Positions 8,643 to 18,366 are shown, numbered from the stretch's first letter. The stretch is DNA of 64,000 nucleotides from Comamonadaceae bacterium (GCA_947455465.1 CANGNS010000005.1:62001-126000); one strand, 5' to 3'. Numbers and translations: made by a program. Notes: generated from the letters alone by a model not told the origin.

Positions 8643-9596
8643 GTGGCAAGCGACGCCGACCTGGTCACACGCTACCTGGAGTACGTGCGGGTCGAAAAGC
8701 GCCTGGCCCCGCGCACCGTCGATTTGTACGCCCTGGATTTGGCCAAGCTGCAAAGCTATGCGCAGAGCGCAGGGCGCACGGCGCAAGCGGCCTTGCCGCT
8801 GTGCGAGGTGGGCCACCACCACATTCGCCGCTGGATCGCCGCCATGCACAGCGGCGGGCGCAGCGCGCGGGGCATTGCGCTCATCTTGAGCGGCTGGCGC
8901 GGTTTTTATGCCTGGCTGGGCCGCCAAGGCCTGGTCGCCAGCAACCCGGTGCAAGACGTGCGCGCCCCCAAAGCGGCCAAGCCCCTGCCCAAAGCGCTGG
9001 GCGTGGACGACGCGGTGCAGTTTGCCGACTTCCACAGCGAAGACGGCGCCTGGTTGGAGGCGCGCGATGTCGCCATCGTCGAGCTTTTATACGGCAGCGG
9101 GCTGCGCGTGGGCGAGCTGGTGGGGCTGGACGTGCAGGCCAGCGCGCTGGCCAAAGGCTGGGTCGACCTGCAAGACGCGCAGGCCCATGTGCTGGGCAAA
9201 GGCAGCAAGCGGCGCAGCGTGCCAGTCGGTAGCGTGGCGCTGGCCGCCTTGCATCGCTGGTTGGCGCTGCGCGGCAGTCCGCCCGGGCGCGGTGCGGGGG
9301 GGGCCGACTCGCCCGCGCTGTTTACCGGGCGCAATGGCACGCGGCTCACGGCGCAGTCGGTCTGGCAGCGCTTGCAAAGGCGCAGCTTGTTGGCCAATAC
9401 CAGCACGCCGGTGCACCCGCACATGCTGCGCCATTCGTTTGCCAGCCATGTGCTGCAGTCCAGCAGCGATTTGCGCGGTGTGCAAGAACTGCTCGGGCAC
9501 GCCAATATCAGCACGACCCAGGTCTACACGCGGCTCGATTTCCAGCATTTGTCACGCGCCTACGACGCGGCCCATCCGCGCGCCAAAGCCAAATAA
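8643..9596 (+). CDS. xerC: Tyrosine recombinase XerC
   Basis: Site-specific recombinase that resolves chromosome dimers at dif together with XerD. The N-terminal SAM-like domain starts DLVTRYLEYVRVEKRLAPRTVDLYALDL. The catalytic residues are in YGSGLRVGELVGL (Arg), HVLGKGSKRRSVPV (Lys), HPHMLRHSFASHVL (His-x-x-Arg), LLGHANISTTQVYTRLDF (His and nucleophile Tyr). I chose the GTG at 8643 (317 residues); an ATG at 8571 would overlap the DUF484 gene by 49 bases. No clear ribosome site supports either start. The insert GSPPGRGAGGADSP is unusually Gly/Pro rich. Confidence 0.92.
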   Translation: MASDADLVTRYLEYVRVEKRLAPRTVDLYALDLAKLQSYAQSAGRTAQAALPLCEVGHHHIRRWIAAMHSGGRSARGIALILSGWRGFYAWLGRQGLVASNPVQDVRAPKAAKPLPKALGVDDAVQFADFHSEDGAWLEARDVAIVELLYGSGLRVGELVGLDVQASALAKGWVDLQDAQAHVLGKGSKRRSVPVGSVALAALHRWLALRGSPPGRGAGGADSPALFTGRNGTRLTAQSVWQRLQRRSLLANTSTPVHPHMLRHSFASHVLQSSSDLRGVQELLGHANISTTQVYTRLDFQHLSRAYDAAHPRAKAK

Positions 9597-9840
9597 AACC
9601 AGCGCTCGGCAGCAGTCGGTTTGCCTAGCATTTTTTTGCCGGTTTTTGCGGATAGAGCTGCACTTGTGCACAAAAATTTCTGTCTTTACAAGCTGCCAAG
9701 GGCCTGGCGACGCAGGCGGTACGTTGCGCCCAATAATGCGCTAAACCATTGATTTATATAGAACAACGGAATTGCTTTTTTTAGAGGCAGTGCTGCGAAA
9801 GCCTTGATTTGTCAAGGGTTTGGGAGGCTGTCCGCAGGGA

Positions 9841-9860
9841 TATCAACAAAGTTATCCACA
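9841..9860 (+). repeat. 20-base direct repeat, copy 1, with DnaA box
   Basis: TATCAACAAAGTTATCCACA; bases 9852-9860 are the perfect DnaA box TTATCCACA. An identical 20-base copy occurs at 10285-10304, 444 bases further on in the same orientation. Confidence 0.7.
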
Positions 9861-9959
9861 GAAAACGGCAATAAGCTGCCACTGCTATACAGATCAATGG
9901 CTTAGGCGATTTTTCACCATCGGGCATCAAAAGGCAGGGCTAATTGAAAAAACCGGGCT

Positions 9960-9983
9960 GCAGGCCGAAAAACCTGCTTTTTT
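9960..9983 (+). terminator. Terminator-like hairpin in the xerC-priA gap
   Basis: GCAGG (9960-9964) and CCTGC (9973-9977) form a 5-base stem around an A-rich loop and are followed by six T. It lies 364 bases after xerC, so it may end the xerC transcript or a small unannotated RNA. The stem is short. Confidence 0.4.
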
Positions 9984-10107
9984 ATCCAGTTATCGGGCCA
10001 TGCACAATGTGGCGTGGTAGTCCCGTGGTGCTGGCATGCGTCTGGCCAGGTCTGCCAAGGCCTGCGCGGTACCTTTGGCGGCGTGCCTTGTGAATGGGCA
10101 ATGCCAG

Positions 10108-10116
10108 TTATGCACA
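10108..10116 (+). promoter_or_regulatory. DnaA box variant TTATGCACA
   Basis: Matches the relaxed DnaA consensus TTATNCACA and lies between the two perfect boxes on the same strand. Confidence 0.45.
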
Positions 10117-10284
10117 CTTTACAGAGCGTAGGCCCGCAGCCTGTGCTAGGCCGGTTGGGCCCTAGGCGGTATCCCTAATATTGTTTAAGTATTTGATTTG
10201 TATGGATTTAATAAAATTGCCTCATTTTTGTGCAAGGTACCTTGGCCGCGATTTTTCGAGGGCGTGCGCGCTTCATTCCAGCAC

Positions 10285-10304
10285 TATCAACAAAGTTATC
10301 CACA
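10285..10304 (+). repeat. 20-base direct repeat, copy 2, with DnaA box
   Basis: Exact second copy of the 9841-9860 repeat; the box TTATCCACA is at 10296-10304, about 120 bases before the priA start codon. DnaA could regulate priA from here. Confidence 0.7.
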
Positions 10305-10426
10305 TAAATTGGGGGTAAACCCAGCCTGCCAAGTGGATCAAGGACTTAGCGTAATTAATTGCCGTAACTGATGCAAACCTGCCTGCAAAAACGATTGCAC
10401 CGCATGCGCAGCGCGCAGGAGGGGCT

Positions 10427-12598
10427 ATGAGCGTGTGGCTGCCGGTGCTGGTGCACACGCCCGCCCATGCGCAGTTGGGCCCCGTGCTGACCTACCGCCA
10501 CACCGAGGCCTTGGTGCCGGGCACTTTGGTGCGGGTGCCGCTGGGCGCGCGCGAAACCCTGGGGCTGGTGTGGGACGCCCAAGCGCCCGACGTCACCGGC
10601 GAATTTGACCCGGACAAGGTGCGCGACATCGCCGCCGTGCTCGATACGGTGCAGCCGGTTTCTGCACATTGGCAGCAACTCATCCGCTTTAGCGCCCAGT
10701 ACTACCAGCGCTCGGCAGGCGAGGTGGCGCTGGCCGCCTTGCCCCCGCAGCTGCGCGATGTCTCGCCGCTGCAATTGCAGCGCCGCGCCCAGCGTTTAGA
10801 AAAAGCCCAATCCAAGATCGCCAGCGCTGCGCCAGGCGCCCCCGCGCAGGCCGACGGTGCCGCAGGCGACATGCTCAGCCCCGAACAGGCGCAGGTATTG
10901 GCCGAGATCCAATCCCAGCCTGGGCCATTTTTGCTGTTTGGCGCCACCGGCAGCGGCAAGACCGAGGTGTATTTGCGCGCTGTGCACGATGTGCTCTTGC
11001 GCGACGCCCGCGCCCAGGTGCTGGTCATGGTGCCCGAGATCAACCTCACACCGCAGCTGCAAGCGCGTTTTGAGGCGCGGTTTGTTCCGCAGTGGGGCCC
11101 GCAGGCCGTTGTCAGCTTGCACAGCGGCATGACGCCGGCGCAGCGCCTTTCGGCCTGGCTGGCGGCGCACCAGGGCGGCGCGCGCATCGTGCTGGGCACA
11201 CGCATGGCGGTGTTTGCCTCCATGCCCGGCCTGGCGCTGATCGTGGTCGACGAGGAGCACGACCCCAGTTACAAAAGCGGCGAGGGCGCGCGCTATTCGG
11301 CGCGCGACTTGGCGATCTACCGCGGCCGCCTGGAAGGCGCCAAAGTGCTGCTGGGTTCGGCCACCCCGTCTTTGGAGAGCTGGTACCACAGCCGCCCTGC
11401 AGACCAGGGCGGGCGTTATGCGCGCTTGCACATGCCTAGCCGCATCGGCGCGGCCGGGCGCAGCCTGCCCCTGGTGCGCCGCGTGGACATGACGCACCAA
11501 CCGCGTAACGCCGTGTTTTCGCTGCCGCTGATCGAGGCGCTGAAAGAACGCGTGGCGCGCGGCGAACAAAGCCTGGTGTTTATCAACCGGCGCGGCTACG
11601 CGCCGGTGCTGCATTGCACCGATTGCGGCTGGAAAAGCGCGTGCAGCCACTGCAGCGCATTTCGGGTGTTCCATAAAAGTGACCGCACGCTGCGCTGCCA
11701 CCACTGCGGCCTGAGCAACCGCGTGCCCCGCACCTGTCCGGACTGCGGCAACCCGGACATCGTGCCCCTGGGCCGGGGTACGGAGCAAATCGAAGAATTG
11801 CTGGCCACGCTTCTGGCCGAGGTGCGCCGCCCCGGCACCCAGAGCGAGGCGCAGCCCGAGGGCGAGCCGGTGCGTATCGCGCGCATCGACGCGGACACCA
11901 CACGCCTCAAAGGCACGCTGCAAAGCCAGTTGGCGGCGGTGCACGCAGGCGAGGTCGACGTGCTGGTGGGCACGCAAATGATTGCCAAGGGCCACGACTT
12001 TCGCCGCATCACGCTGGTGGCGGCGATCAACCCGGACAGCGCTTTGTTCTCCAGCGATTTCCGCGCGCCAGAGCGTTTGTTCTCGCTGCTTTTGCAAGCG
12101 GCCGGGCGGGCCGGGCGCGATGCCGCTTTAGGCGCCCACAGCGAGGTGTGGGTGCAAACTTTTCAGCCCGCGCACCCGGTTTATGCCGCCTTAAAGCAAT
12201 ACGATTACCCTGCGTTTGCCGACAGCCAGCTCCAAGAGCGGGCGCAGGCAGGCATGCCGCCTTTTAGTTTCCAGGCCCTGGTGCGCGCCGATGCGCGCAC
12301 CCAAGAGGCGGCGCAGGCTTTCTTGAACGCCGCGCGTGTGCAAGCGCAGTCCGATATGGCGCAGTGGCCTGGTTGGCAAGCGGTGCTCGCGCAGGTCACG
12401 CTCTACCCGGCCGTGCCCATGTCCATGCAGCGGGTGGCCAATGTAGAGCGCGCCCAAATGCTGGTCGAGAGTGATTCGCGCAGCGCCTTGCAGCAGTTTT
12501 TGGGGGGCTGGCATGCCGTTTTGCAGGCGGCCCGCAGCGCGCCGGGCTGCAAAGGCTTGATCCGCTGGGCCATCGATGTGGACCCGCTGACGATTTAG
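10427..12598 (+). CDS. priA: Primosomal replication restart helicase PriA
   Basis: 3'-5' helicase that restarts stalled replication forks. The 723 residues show an N-terminal DNA-binding domain (VWLPVLVHTPAHAQLGPVLTYR), Walker A in LLFGATGSGKTEVYLRAV, the DEEH Walker B in LIVVDEEHDPSYKSGEGARYSARDL, and a zinc-binding insert with paired cysteines (CTDCGWKSACSHC, CHHCGLSNRVPRTCPDCGNPD). Helicase motif V/VI regions are GTQMIAKGHDF and LFSLLLQAAGRAGRD. AGGAGGGG just before the ATG is a strong ribosome site. Its stop overlaps that of the convergent transporter gene. Confidence 0.97.
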   Translation: MSVWLPVLVHTPAHAQLGPVLTYRHTEALVPGTLVRVPLGARETLGLVWDAQAPDVTGEFDPDKVRDIAAVLDTVQPVSAHWQQLIRFSAQYYQRSAGEVALAALPPQLRDVSPLQLQRRAQRLEKAQSKIASAAPGAPAQADGAAGDMLSPEQAQVLAEIQSQPGPFLLFGATGSGKTEVYLRAVHDVLLRDARAQVLVMVPEINLTPQLQARFEARFVPQWGPQAVVSLHSGMTPAQRLSAWLAAHQGGARIVLGTRMAVFASMPGLALIVVDEEHDPSYKSGEGARYSARDLAIYRGRLEGAKVLLGSATPSLESWYHSRPADQGGRYARLHMPSRIGAAGRSLPLVRRVDMTHQPRNAVFSLPLIEALKERVARGEQSLVFINRRGYAPVLHCTDCGWKSACSHCSAFRVFHKSDRTLRCHHCGLSNRVPRTCPDCGNPDIVPLGRGTEQIEELLATLLAEVRRPGTQSEAQPEGEPVRIARIDADTTRLKGTLQSQLAAVHAGEVDVLVGTQMIAKGHDFRRITLVAAINPDSALFSSDFRAPERLFSLLLQAAGRAGRDAALGAHSEVWVQTFQPAHPVYAALKQYDYPAFADSQLQERAQAGMPPFSFQALVRADARTQEAAQAFLNAARVQAQSDMAQWPGWQAVLAQVTLYPAVPMSMQRVANVERAQMLVESDSRSALQQFLGGWHAVLQAARSAPGCKGLIRWAIDVDPLTI

Positions 12599-13587
12599 CG
12601 CCCCGTCATCCAGGCCACGGCGCCCGAGAAGCTCAAGAAGGCCGCCATCGTTGAAAACAAAATAATGCGCGCAATGCGCCCATTGTTGGCATCAAAGCGT
12701 TCGGCCAGCATCGAGACATTGCTCGCACTGGGCAGGGCCGCCACCAGCACCATGACCATGAGCGCAAAGTCATCGAGCGCCACCCCCAGGCTTTGCGCAG
12801 CCCGGCCTACGCCCAGCACCACCAATGGATGGACAACCAACTTGATGGCCACCACCGGCAGCACCTGGCCCAGCGGCACCGCCGGCGCATGGCCGCTGGC
12901 CGCCTGCATGCGCGAGCGGGCCAGCACCGCGCCAATGGTGAACAAAGCCACTGGCGAGGCGCTATCGGCCAGCAAGGCCACGGTTTTGGCCAAGGGTGCA
13001 GGCAGCACGATGGCAAAGGCAGACACCACTGCGCCGCTCAAGATGGCCCAGGGCATGGGGTTGGTCGCCACGCCGCGCAAAGCGCTTCGGGCCGCTTGGC
13101 CTGCGCCTTGGGGGGCGCTGCTGTCGCCCTCGCCGTGGCCGCAACCCAAGCGCGACAGCGCAATGCACAGCGAGGTGGTAATCACCATGTCCACCAGAAT
13201 CGTGACGATGGCCGGCCCCGCTGCAGCCTGGCCCAAAAGCGCCACCAGCAGCGGAACGCCCATAAAACCGGTGTTGGGAAAAGCCCCAACCAGCGCGCCA
13301 AAGGCTGCGTCATTCCAGCCGATAGGTCCGCGTCGTGTGAGAGCCACCACCAACGTGACCATCAGCAGCGCGCACAGCAAATAGCTCAGCGCCGCGCCCG
13401 GGTCAAACAGCTGGGCGATCGGCGTGCTCGCGCCAAAGCGGTAAAGCATGCAGGGCAGCGCAAAAAACAACACAAAGGTGTTCATACCGGCAATGGCCGA
13501 CAAAGGCAGCATGCCGCGCGCGGCGGCCACATAGCCCAAACCCACCAGCGCGAAAAATGGAAACGTAACAGCCAGTATTTGCAACAT
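12595..13587 (-). CDS. AEC family transporter (auxin efflux carrier type)
   Basis: A 330-residue inner-membrane carrier of the AEC family. The start MLQILAVTFPFFALVGLGYVAAARGML and about ten hydrophobic segments, including FPNTGFMGVPLLVALLG in the middle (the conserved NTGFMG core) and GVALDDFALMVMVLVAALPSASNVSMLAERF near the end, match the family. Members move organic acids such as malate or malonate; the substrate is not evident. I used the ATG at 13587 because earlier in-frame starts would run into the rep gene. Ends tail-to-tail with priA. Confidence 0.88.
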   Translation of the reverse strand: MLQILAVTFPFFALVGLGYVAAARGMLPLSAIAGMNTFVLFFALPCMLYRFGASTPIAQLFDPGAALSYLLCALLMVTLVVALTRRGPIGWNDAAFGALVGAFPNTGFMGVPLLVALLGQAAAGPAIVTILVDMVITTSLCIALSRLGCGHGEGDSSAPQGAGQAARSALRGVATNPMPWAILSGAVVSAFAIVLPAPLAKTVALLADSASPVALFTIGAVLARSRMQAASGHAPAVPLGQVLPVVAIKLVVHPLVVLGVGRAAQSLGVALDDFALMVMVLVAALPSASNVSMLAERFDANNGRIARIILFSTMAAFLSFSGAVAWMTGR

Positions 13588-13681
13588 GGCGCCATTGTCA
13601 AGGCAAACCCGGCGCCAGCCAGCCGTTAAGATGCGCGGCCTTTGTGATTGCCCTCTTTTTTGCGGCCCCTGCCGACTGCGT

Positions 13682-15835
13682 ATGTCCTCCCCCTCCAATG
13701 CCATGAACACCGCCCAGCAAGAGGCGGTCAACTACATGCACGGCCCCTGCCTGGTGCTGGCCGGCGCCGGTTCGGGCAAAACACGGGTGATTACGCACAA
13801 AATCGGCCGGCTCATCCAAGCGGGCATGCCCGCCACGCGGATTGCGGCCATCACCTTTACCAACAAAGCCGCCGCCGAAATGCGCGAGCGCGCCCGCGCC
13901 CTGATTGGCAAAGCGGCCCAAGAGGTGCTCATTTGCACCTTCCACGCGCTTGGTGTGCGCATGCTGCGGGCCAACGGCGCGGTGTTGGGGCTCAAGCCGC
14001 AGTTCAGCATCCTGGACAGCGCCGATGTCACCAGCATCCTCAAAGACGCTGGCGGCAGCACCGATGCGGCCACGGCGCGCAACTGGCAGTGGTCGATTAG
14101 CGCCTGGAAAAGCGCCGGCCTGAACGCCGAGCAGGCCTTGGCCATTGCCGCTGACGAGCACGAGCGCCAAAGCGCCATCATCATGGGCCGCTATGAGGAG
14201 CGCCTGAGCGCCTACCAAAGCGTGGACTTTGACGACCTGATCAGCCTGCCGCTCAAGCTGCTGCGCGAATACCCCGAGGTGCGTGCCCAATGGCAAGGCT
14301 ATATGGGCCACGTGCTGGTGGATGAATACCAGGACACCAATGCCACCCAGTACGGCATGCTCAAGCTCTTGGTGGGCTGCGAGCCCGACGGCACGCTGGC
14401 CAGTGGCCGCGATGCAGCGCGCTTTACCGCTGTGGGCGATGACGACCAAAGTATTTACGGCTGGCGTGGCGCTACTTTGGACAATTTGCGCCTGCTGCCG
14501 CAGGACTTTCCTACGCTTAAAGTCATCAAACTAGAGCAAAACTACCGCTCTACTGCCGCCATCTTGCGCGCGGCCAACAACGTGATCGCGGCCAACCCCA
14601 AGCTCTTTCCTAAAAGCCTGTGGAGCGACCTGGGCGAGGGCGAGCCGGTGCGCGTGGTGGACGCCGACAGCGAAGACCACGAGGCCGAGCGCGTGGTGGC
14701 CCGCATTCAAAGTCTGCGCGCCGAGGGCACCTTGGCGCAGGCCGGCATGCAGTACAAAGAGCTGCGCGACTTTGCAGTGCTGTACCGCGCCAACCACCAG
14801 GCCAAGCCTTTCGAGAAAGCGCTGCGCAAAGCCGGTATTGCCTACAAAGTGTCAGGCGGGCAAAGTTTTTTTGAACGCGCCGAAGTGCGCGACCTGTGCG
14901 CCTGGCTGCGCCTGTGGGCCAATAACGATGACGACCCAGCTTTTTTGCGCGCCGTGACCACGCCCAAACGCGGCATTGGCCACCAGACGCTGGGCACCCT
15001 GGGCACTTTTGCCAGCCGCTACAAGCTCAGTTTGTTTGAGGCGCTGTTCTCGTCCTCGCTGCCCTCGGTGTTGTCCAGCCGGGCGCTGGGCAGCTTGCAA
15101 GAGTTCGGCCGCGCGGTGAACGACCTGCAGTTTCGCGCTCGCCACACCGAAGGGGCCGAAGCGGCCCTGGCATTCTTGCGCGAATGGCTGGCCGATATGG
15201 ACTACGAAAAACACCTGTACGACACGGAAGACAGCCCACAAATAGCCGCCGCCAAGTGGACCAATGTGATGGAGTTTTGCGAATGGATGGCCCAGCGCTG
15301 CGGCGGCCAGACCGATGAAGACATCTTGATTACCCAGCGCCCGAGCAAAAATTTGCTGGAGGTGGCGCAAACCATTGCCTTGCTCTCGACCCTGAGCGAG
15401 CGCGAAAAAGACCAAAACGTGGTCACCCTATCTACCTTGCATGCCGCCAAGGGCCTGGAGTGGCCGCATGTGCTGCTGGTGGGCGTGACCGAAGGCATGC
15501 TGCCCTTCAAGATGGACGAGTCCGGCAAAGCCAGCCCGGCAGAGGCCGCCGACGAAGCGGCTGACGCACTGGCCCATGCCGACATGGTGACCCGCCTGCA
15601 GGAAGAGCGCCGCCTGATGTACGTGGGCATCACCCGCGCCCAGCGCACCTTGCAAGTGAGCTGGACGCGCCGCCGCAAAAAAGGCCGCGACACCATCGCC
15701 GCCCAGCCCAGCCGCTTTATCGCTGAAATGGCCCTGGACCAAAACACCATCAAAGAAGATCCGCGCGAAAAACTGCGTGCCTTGCGGGCAGAGTTTGCGG
15801 CGCGGGCTGCGGCGGCTGCGCCGCCCAAGCCCTAA
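13682..15835 (+). CDS. rep: ATP-dependent DNA helicase Rep
   Basis: UvrD/Rep-type 3'-5' helicase that helps forks pass obstacles. The 717 residues begin near MNTAQQEAVNYMHGPCLVLAGAGSGKTRVITHKI, very close to E. coli Rep, with Walker A GAGSGKT. Other motifs are FTNKAAAEMRERA, VDEYQDTNATQY (Walker B), VGDDDQSIYGWRGA, LEQNYRST, TLHAAKGLEWPHVLLVG and EERRLMYVGITRAQ. ATG at 13682 is used; the ATG at 13703 (MNTAQQEAV) is possible. It ends 3 bases before the stop of the convergent pgi. Confidence 0.95.
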   Translation: MSSPSNAMNTAQQEAVNYMHGPCLVLAGAGSGKTRVITHKIGRLIQAGMPATRIAAITFTNKAAAEMRERARALIGKAAQEVLICTFHALGVRMLRANGAVLGLKPQFSILDSADVTSILKDAGGSTDAATARNWQWSISAWKSAGLNAEQALAIAADEHERQSAIIMGRYEERLSAYQSVDFDDLISLPLKLLREYPEVRAQWQGYMGHVLVDEYQDTNATQYGMLKLLVGCEPDGTLASGRDAARFTAVGDDDQSIYGWRGATLDNLRLLPQDFPTLKVIKLEQNYRSTAAILRAANNVIAANPKLFPKSLWSDLGEGEPVRVVDADSEDHEAERVVARIQSLRAEGTLAQAGMQYKELRDFAVLYRANHQAKPFEKALRKAGIAYKVSGGQSFFERAEVRDLCAWLRLWANNDDDPAFLRAVTTPKRGIGHQTLGTLGTFASRYKLSLFEALFSSSLPSVLSSRALGSLQEFGRAVNDLQFRARHTEGAEAALAFLREWLADMDYEKHLYDTEDSPQIAAAKWTNVMEFCEWMAQRCGGQTDEDILITQRPSKNLLEVAQTIALLSTLSEREKDQNVVTLSTLHAAKGLEWPHVLLVGVTEGMLPFKMDESGKASPAEAADEAADALAHADMVTRLQEERRLMYVGITRAQRTLQVSWTRRRKKGRDTIAAQPSRFIAEMALDQNTIKEDPREKLRALRAEFAARAAAAAPPKP

Positions 15836-15838
15836 GCC

Positions 15839-17392
15839 CTAAGCGCGCAGCATCGCCAGCAGTCCCGCCGTCGACCCGTCCAGTCCGCTGGCGTCGCCGT
15901 TGTCTAAGCGCGGGGCGATGTCTTTGGCCAGCACTTTACCCAGTTCTACGCCCCATTGGTCAAAGCTATTAATGCCCCATAGTGCGCCGCTGACAAACAC
16001 GCGGTGCTCTTGCAGGGCAATGAGTGCGCCCAGGCTGGCAGGCGTCAGATCGTCCAGCAGCAGCACGGTGCTGGGGCGGTTTCCGGGGAAGTGCTTATGG
16101 CCGCCCGCATCGGCTTTACCGACCATCAGCGCCTGCGCTTGGGCCAGTACGTTGGCCAGCAGCAGGGTGTGGTGGCTTTCCAAGGTGTGGCGCGCTTTTT
16201 TGACGGCGACAAACTCCACCGGTACCACGTCAGTGCCTTGGTGCAGCATCTGAAAGTAGGCGTGCTGGCCATTGGTGCCGCTCTCGCCCCAGGGCACCGG
16301 CGAGGTACCAAAGGGCAGGGCCTGGCCCTGGCTGTCCACGCGTTTGCCGTTGCTTTCCATTTCCAGCTGCTGCAAATAGGCCGGTAAGCGGCGCAATGCG
16401 CTGTGGTAGGGCGCCACTGAGCGGCTGCTAAAGCCATGAAAGTTGCGGTACCACAGGTCGAGCAAGCCCATGCGCACCGGCGCGTTGGCTGCCAAAGGCG
16501 CATGGCGGAAGTGCTGGTCCATGGCATGCGCGCCGGCCAAAAAGTCCCGAAAACCATCTGCGCCAATGGCAATAGCAATGGGCAGGCCAATGGCCGACCA
16601 CAGCGAGTAGCGCCCGCCTACCCAGTCCCAAAAACCAAACGTCGTGTCAATGCCAAATTCGTTGGCCGCCGCCACGTTCGTGGTGAGTGCCGCAAAGTGG
16701 CGCGCGATGTTGTGGCCACCGGCCGCCTCAAACCAGCGCTTGGCCGAGGCGGCGTTGGTCATGGTCTCGATGGTGGTGAAGGTTTTGCTGGCGATCAAAA
16801 ACAGCGTGCTTTCAGGGCGCAGCTTCGCCAGTGTGGCGTCCAGTTCGTGGCCGTCGACGTTGCTGACAAAGTGCATGCGCTTGCCCGGGTGCGCAAAAGC
16901 CTGCAGCGCCAGCACTGCCATTTGCGGCCCTAGGTCGGAGCCGCCAATGCCGATATTGACGACATCGGTGATGGCCGCGTCGGCGCGCACCTGCTCGGCG
17001 TAGGCCAGCATGGCGTCCAAGGTGCTGTGCACCTTGGCCAGTTCGGCCGCTTCGTGGGCGCTGGCCGTGGCGGCATCACGCGGGGCGCGCAGCAGCACAT
17101 GCCAGACCTCGCGGCCCTCGGTGGTATTGATTTTTTCGCCAGCGAACATGGCATCGCGGTGCGCCGCCAGTCCGCATTGCTGGGCCAGGGTTTGCAAGAG
17201 CGCCTCGGTGGCGGCGTCGATACGGTTTTTGGACAGGTCCACAAACACATGTGGCGCCGCTTGCGAAAAGTGCGCAAAACGCTGCGCATCGTCCGCGAAG
17301 GCCGTGCGGGTGTCAAAAGCCTGGCCGCTGGCGGCATAGTGGGCCTGCAGTTGGGCCCAGGCGGGGGCGTGGTCACAGCGCAAACGGCTCAT
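15839..17392 (-). CDS. pgi: Glucose-6-phosphate isomerase
   Basis: Interconverts glucose 6-phosphate and fructose 6-phosphate in the cytosol. The 517 residues carry the PGI signatures WDWVGGRYSLWSAIGLPIA and GINSFDQWGVELGKVLA, the phosphate-binding SKTFTTIETMTNA, IGIGGSDLGPQM, and the catalytic Glu region GTSPVPWGESGTNGQHAYFQMLHQG. It is the second gene of a minus-strand pair with tal (26-base gap), divergent from zwf-hexR, so the block handles glucose 6-phosphate entry. Confidence 0.97.
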   Translation of the reverse strand: MSRLRCDHAPAWAQLQAHYAASGQAFDTRTAFADDAQRFAHFSQAAPHVFVDLSKNRIDAATEALLQTLAQQCGLAAHRDAMFAGEKINTTEGREVWHVLLRAPRDAATASAHEAAELAKVHSTLDAMLAYAEQVRADAAITDVVNIGIGGSDLGPQMAVLALQAFAHPGKRMHFVSNVDGHELDATLAKLRPESTLFLIASKTFTTIETMTNAASAKRWFEAAGGHNIARHFAALTTNVAAANEFGIDTTFGFWDWVGGRYSLWSAIGLPIAIAIGADGFRDFLAGAHAMDQHFRHAPLAANAPVRMGLLDLWYRNFHGFSSRSVAPYHSALRRLPAYLQQLEMESNGKRVDSQGQALPFGTSPVPWGESGTNGQHAYFQMLHQGTDVVPVEFVAVKKARHTLESHHTLLLANVLAQAQALMVGKADAGGHKHFPGNRPSTVLLLDDLTPASLGALIALQEHRVFVSGALWGINSFDQWGVELGKVLAKDIAPRLDNGDASGLDGSTAGLLAMLRA

Positions 17393-17418
17393 GGGGGGCT
17401 CCTGGTCAGCGGCTGCGC

Positions 17419-18366
17419 TCAGGCGGCGAGCAGCAGTTTTTCAAGTTTGACGGCGTCTACGCAAAAAGCGCGAATACCCTCGGCCAGCTTTTCGGTGGCC
17501 ATGGCGTCTTCGTTGAGCGCAAAGCGAAAGTCCGCCTCGTCAAAATGCACGGCCGCGATGTCCATGGCCAGTGCGGCCGGGGCGTGCAGGCTGGCGTGCA
17601 AGGGCTCATCGCTGGCGGCCAGGCTGGCCAGCAGCTCCGGGCTGATGGTCAGCAAGTCGCAGCCGGCCAGCGCGGTAATTTGCCCCACGTTGCGAAAACT
17701 CGCGCCCATCACCTCGGTGGCGATGCCGTGGTGTTTGTAATAGTTGTAAATCTGTTTGACCGATTGCACGCCCGGATCATTGGCGCCCGCCATATCGGCC
17801 TCCACCCAGGCCGCGCCGGCAGACTTTTTGTACCAGTCGTAAATGCGCCCCACAAACGGCGAGATCAGCTGCACCTGTGCCTGCCCGCAGGCTACGGCCT
17901 GGCAAAACGAGAACAGCAGGGTCAGGTTGGTGTGGATGCCGGCTTTTTCCAGCTGGGCGGCGGCCTGGATGCCTTCCCAGGTGGAGGCGACCTTGATCAG
18001 GATGCGCTCTTTGGCAATGCCTTGCGCCTGGTACATGGCGATCAGGCGCTGGCCGCGCGCGACGGTGGCGGCCGTGTCAAAGCTCAGGCGCGCGTCCACT
18101 TCGGTAGAGACACGCCCAGGAATGAGCGACAAAATTTCGCAACCAAAGCGCACCAGCAAATGGTCCATCACCTCGTCCAGCGGACGGCCCCGGTGCTGGG
18201 CGACCGCAGCGCTGAGCAGGGGCGCGTACTCGGGTTTTTGTACCGCCTTGAGGATGAGCGAGGGGTTGGTCGTCGCGTCCTGGGGCTGGTAGGCGCTGAT
18301 TTGCTTGAAGTCGCCGGTATCGGCCACCACGGTGGTGAACTGCTTGAGGGCCTCGAGTTGATTCAT
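17419..18366 (-). CDS. tal: Transaldolase
   Basis: Pentose-phosphate enzyme transferring dihydroxyacetone units. The 315 residues begin [20 protein letters not shown] and contain [16 protein letters not shown], the Schiff-base lysine in [16 protein letters not shown], and [34 protein letters not shown]. The ATG at 18366 is chosen since the family starts there; an upstream in-frame start would cover the shared tal-zwf promoter region. It is divergent from zwf with a 115-base spacer that holds a GTTACAA/TTGTAAC inverted repeat. Confidence 0.96.
   Translation of the reverse strand: MNQLEALKQFTTVVADTGDFKQISAYQPQDATTNPSLILKAVQKPEYAPLLSAAVAQHRGRPLDEVMDHLLVRFGCEILSLIPGRVSTEVDARLSFDTAATVARGQRLIAMYQAQGIAKERILIKVASTWEGIQAAAQLEKAGIHTNLTLLFSFCQAVACGQAQVQLISPFVGRIYDWYKKSAGAAWVEADMAGANDPGVQSVKQIYNYYKHHGIATEVMGASFRNVGQITALAGCDLLTISPELLASLAASDEPLHASLHAPAALAMDIAAVHFDEADFRFALNEDAMATEKLAEGIRAFCVDAVKLEKLLLAA

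Larger units (their letters stand above)
9597..10426. other. 830-base gap between xerC and priA with DnaA-box-like sites
   Basis: No convincing gene is seen. The stretch is more AT-rich than its surroundings, especially 9740-9785 and 10173-10240. It holds two exact copies of a 20-base repeat with the DnaA box TTATCCACA (9841-9860, 10285-10304), a variant box TTATGCACA (10108-10116), a near-box TTATCCAGT (9982-9990), and one terminator-like hairpin (9960-9983). This composition is like a replication-related or DnaA-binding region, but dnaA, dnaN, rpmH and gidA are not in the window. Confidence 0.6.

Noticed and set aside
9820..10020. Small 66-codon open frame in the xerC-priA gap
   Set aside because: No ribosome site, no recognisable protein features, and it runs through the DnaA-box repeat and the terminator-like hairpin.
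9597..10426. Calling the xerC-priA gap the chromosomal origin
   Set aside because: dnaA, dnaN, rpmH, gidA and parAB are absent and skew cannot be judged from 64 kb, so only DnaA-box-like sites are reported.
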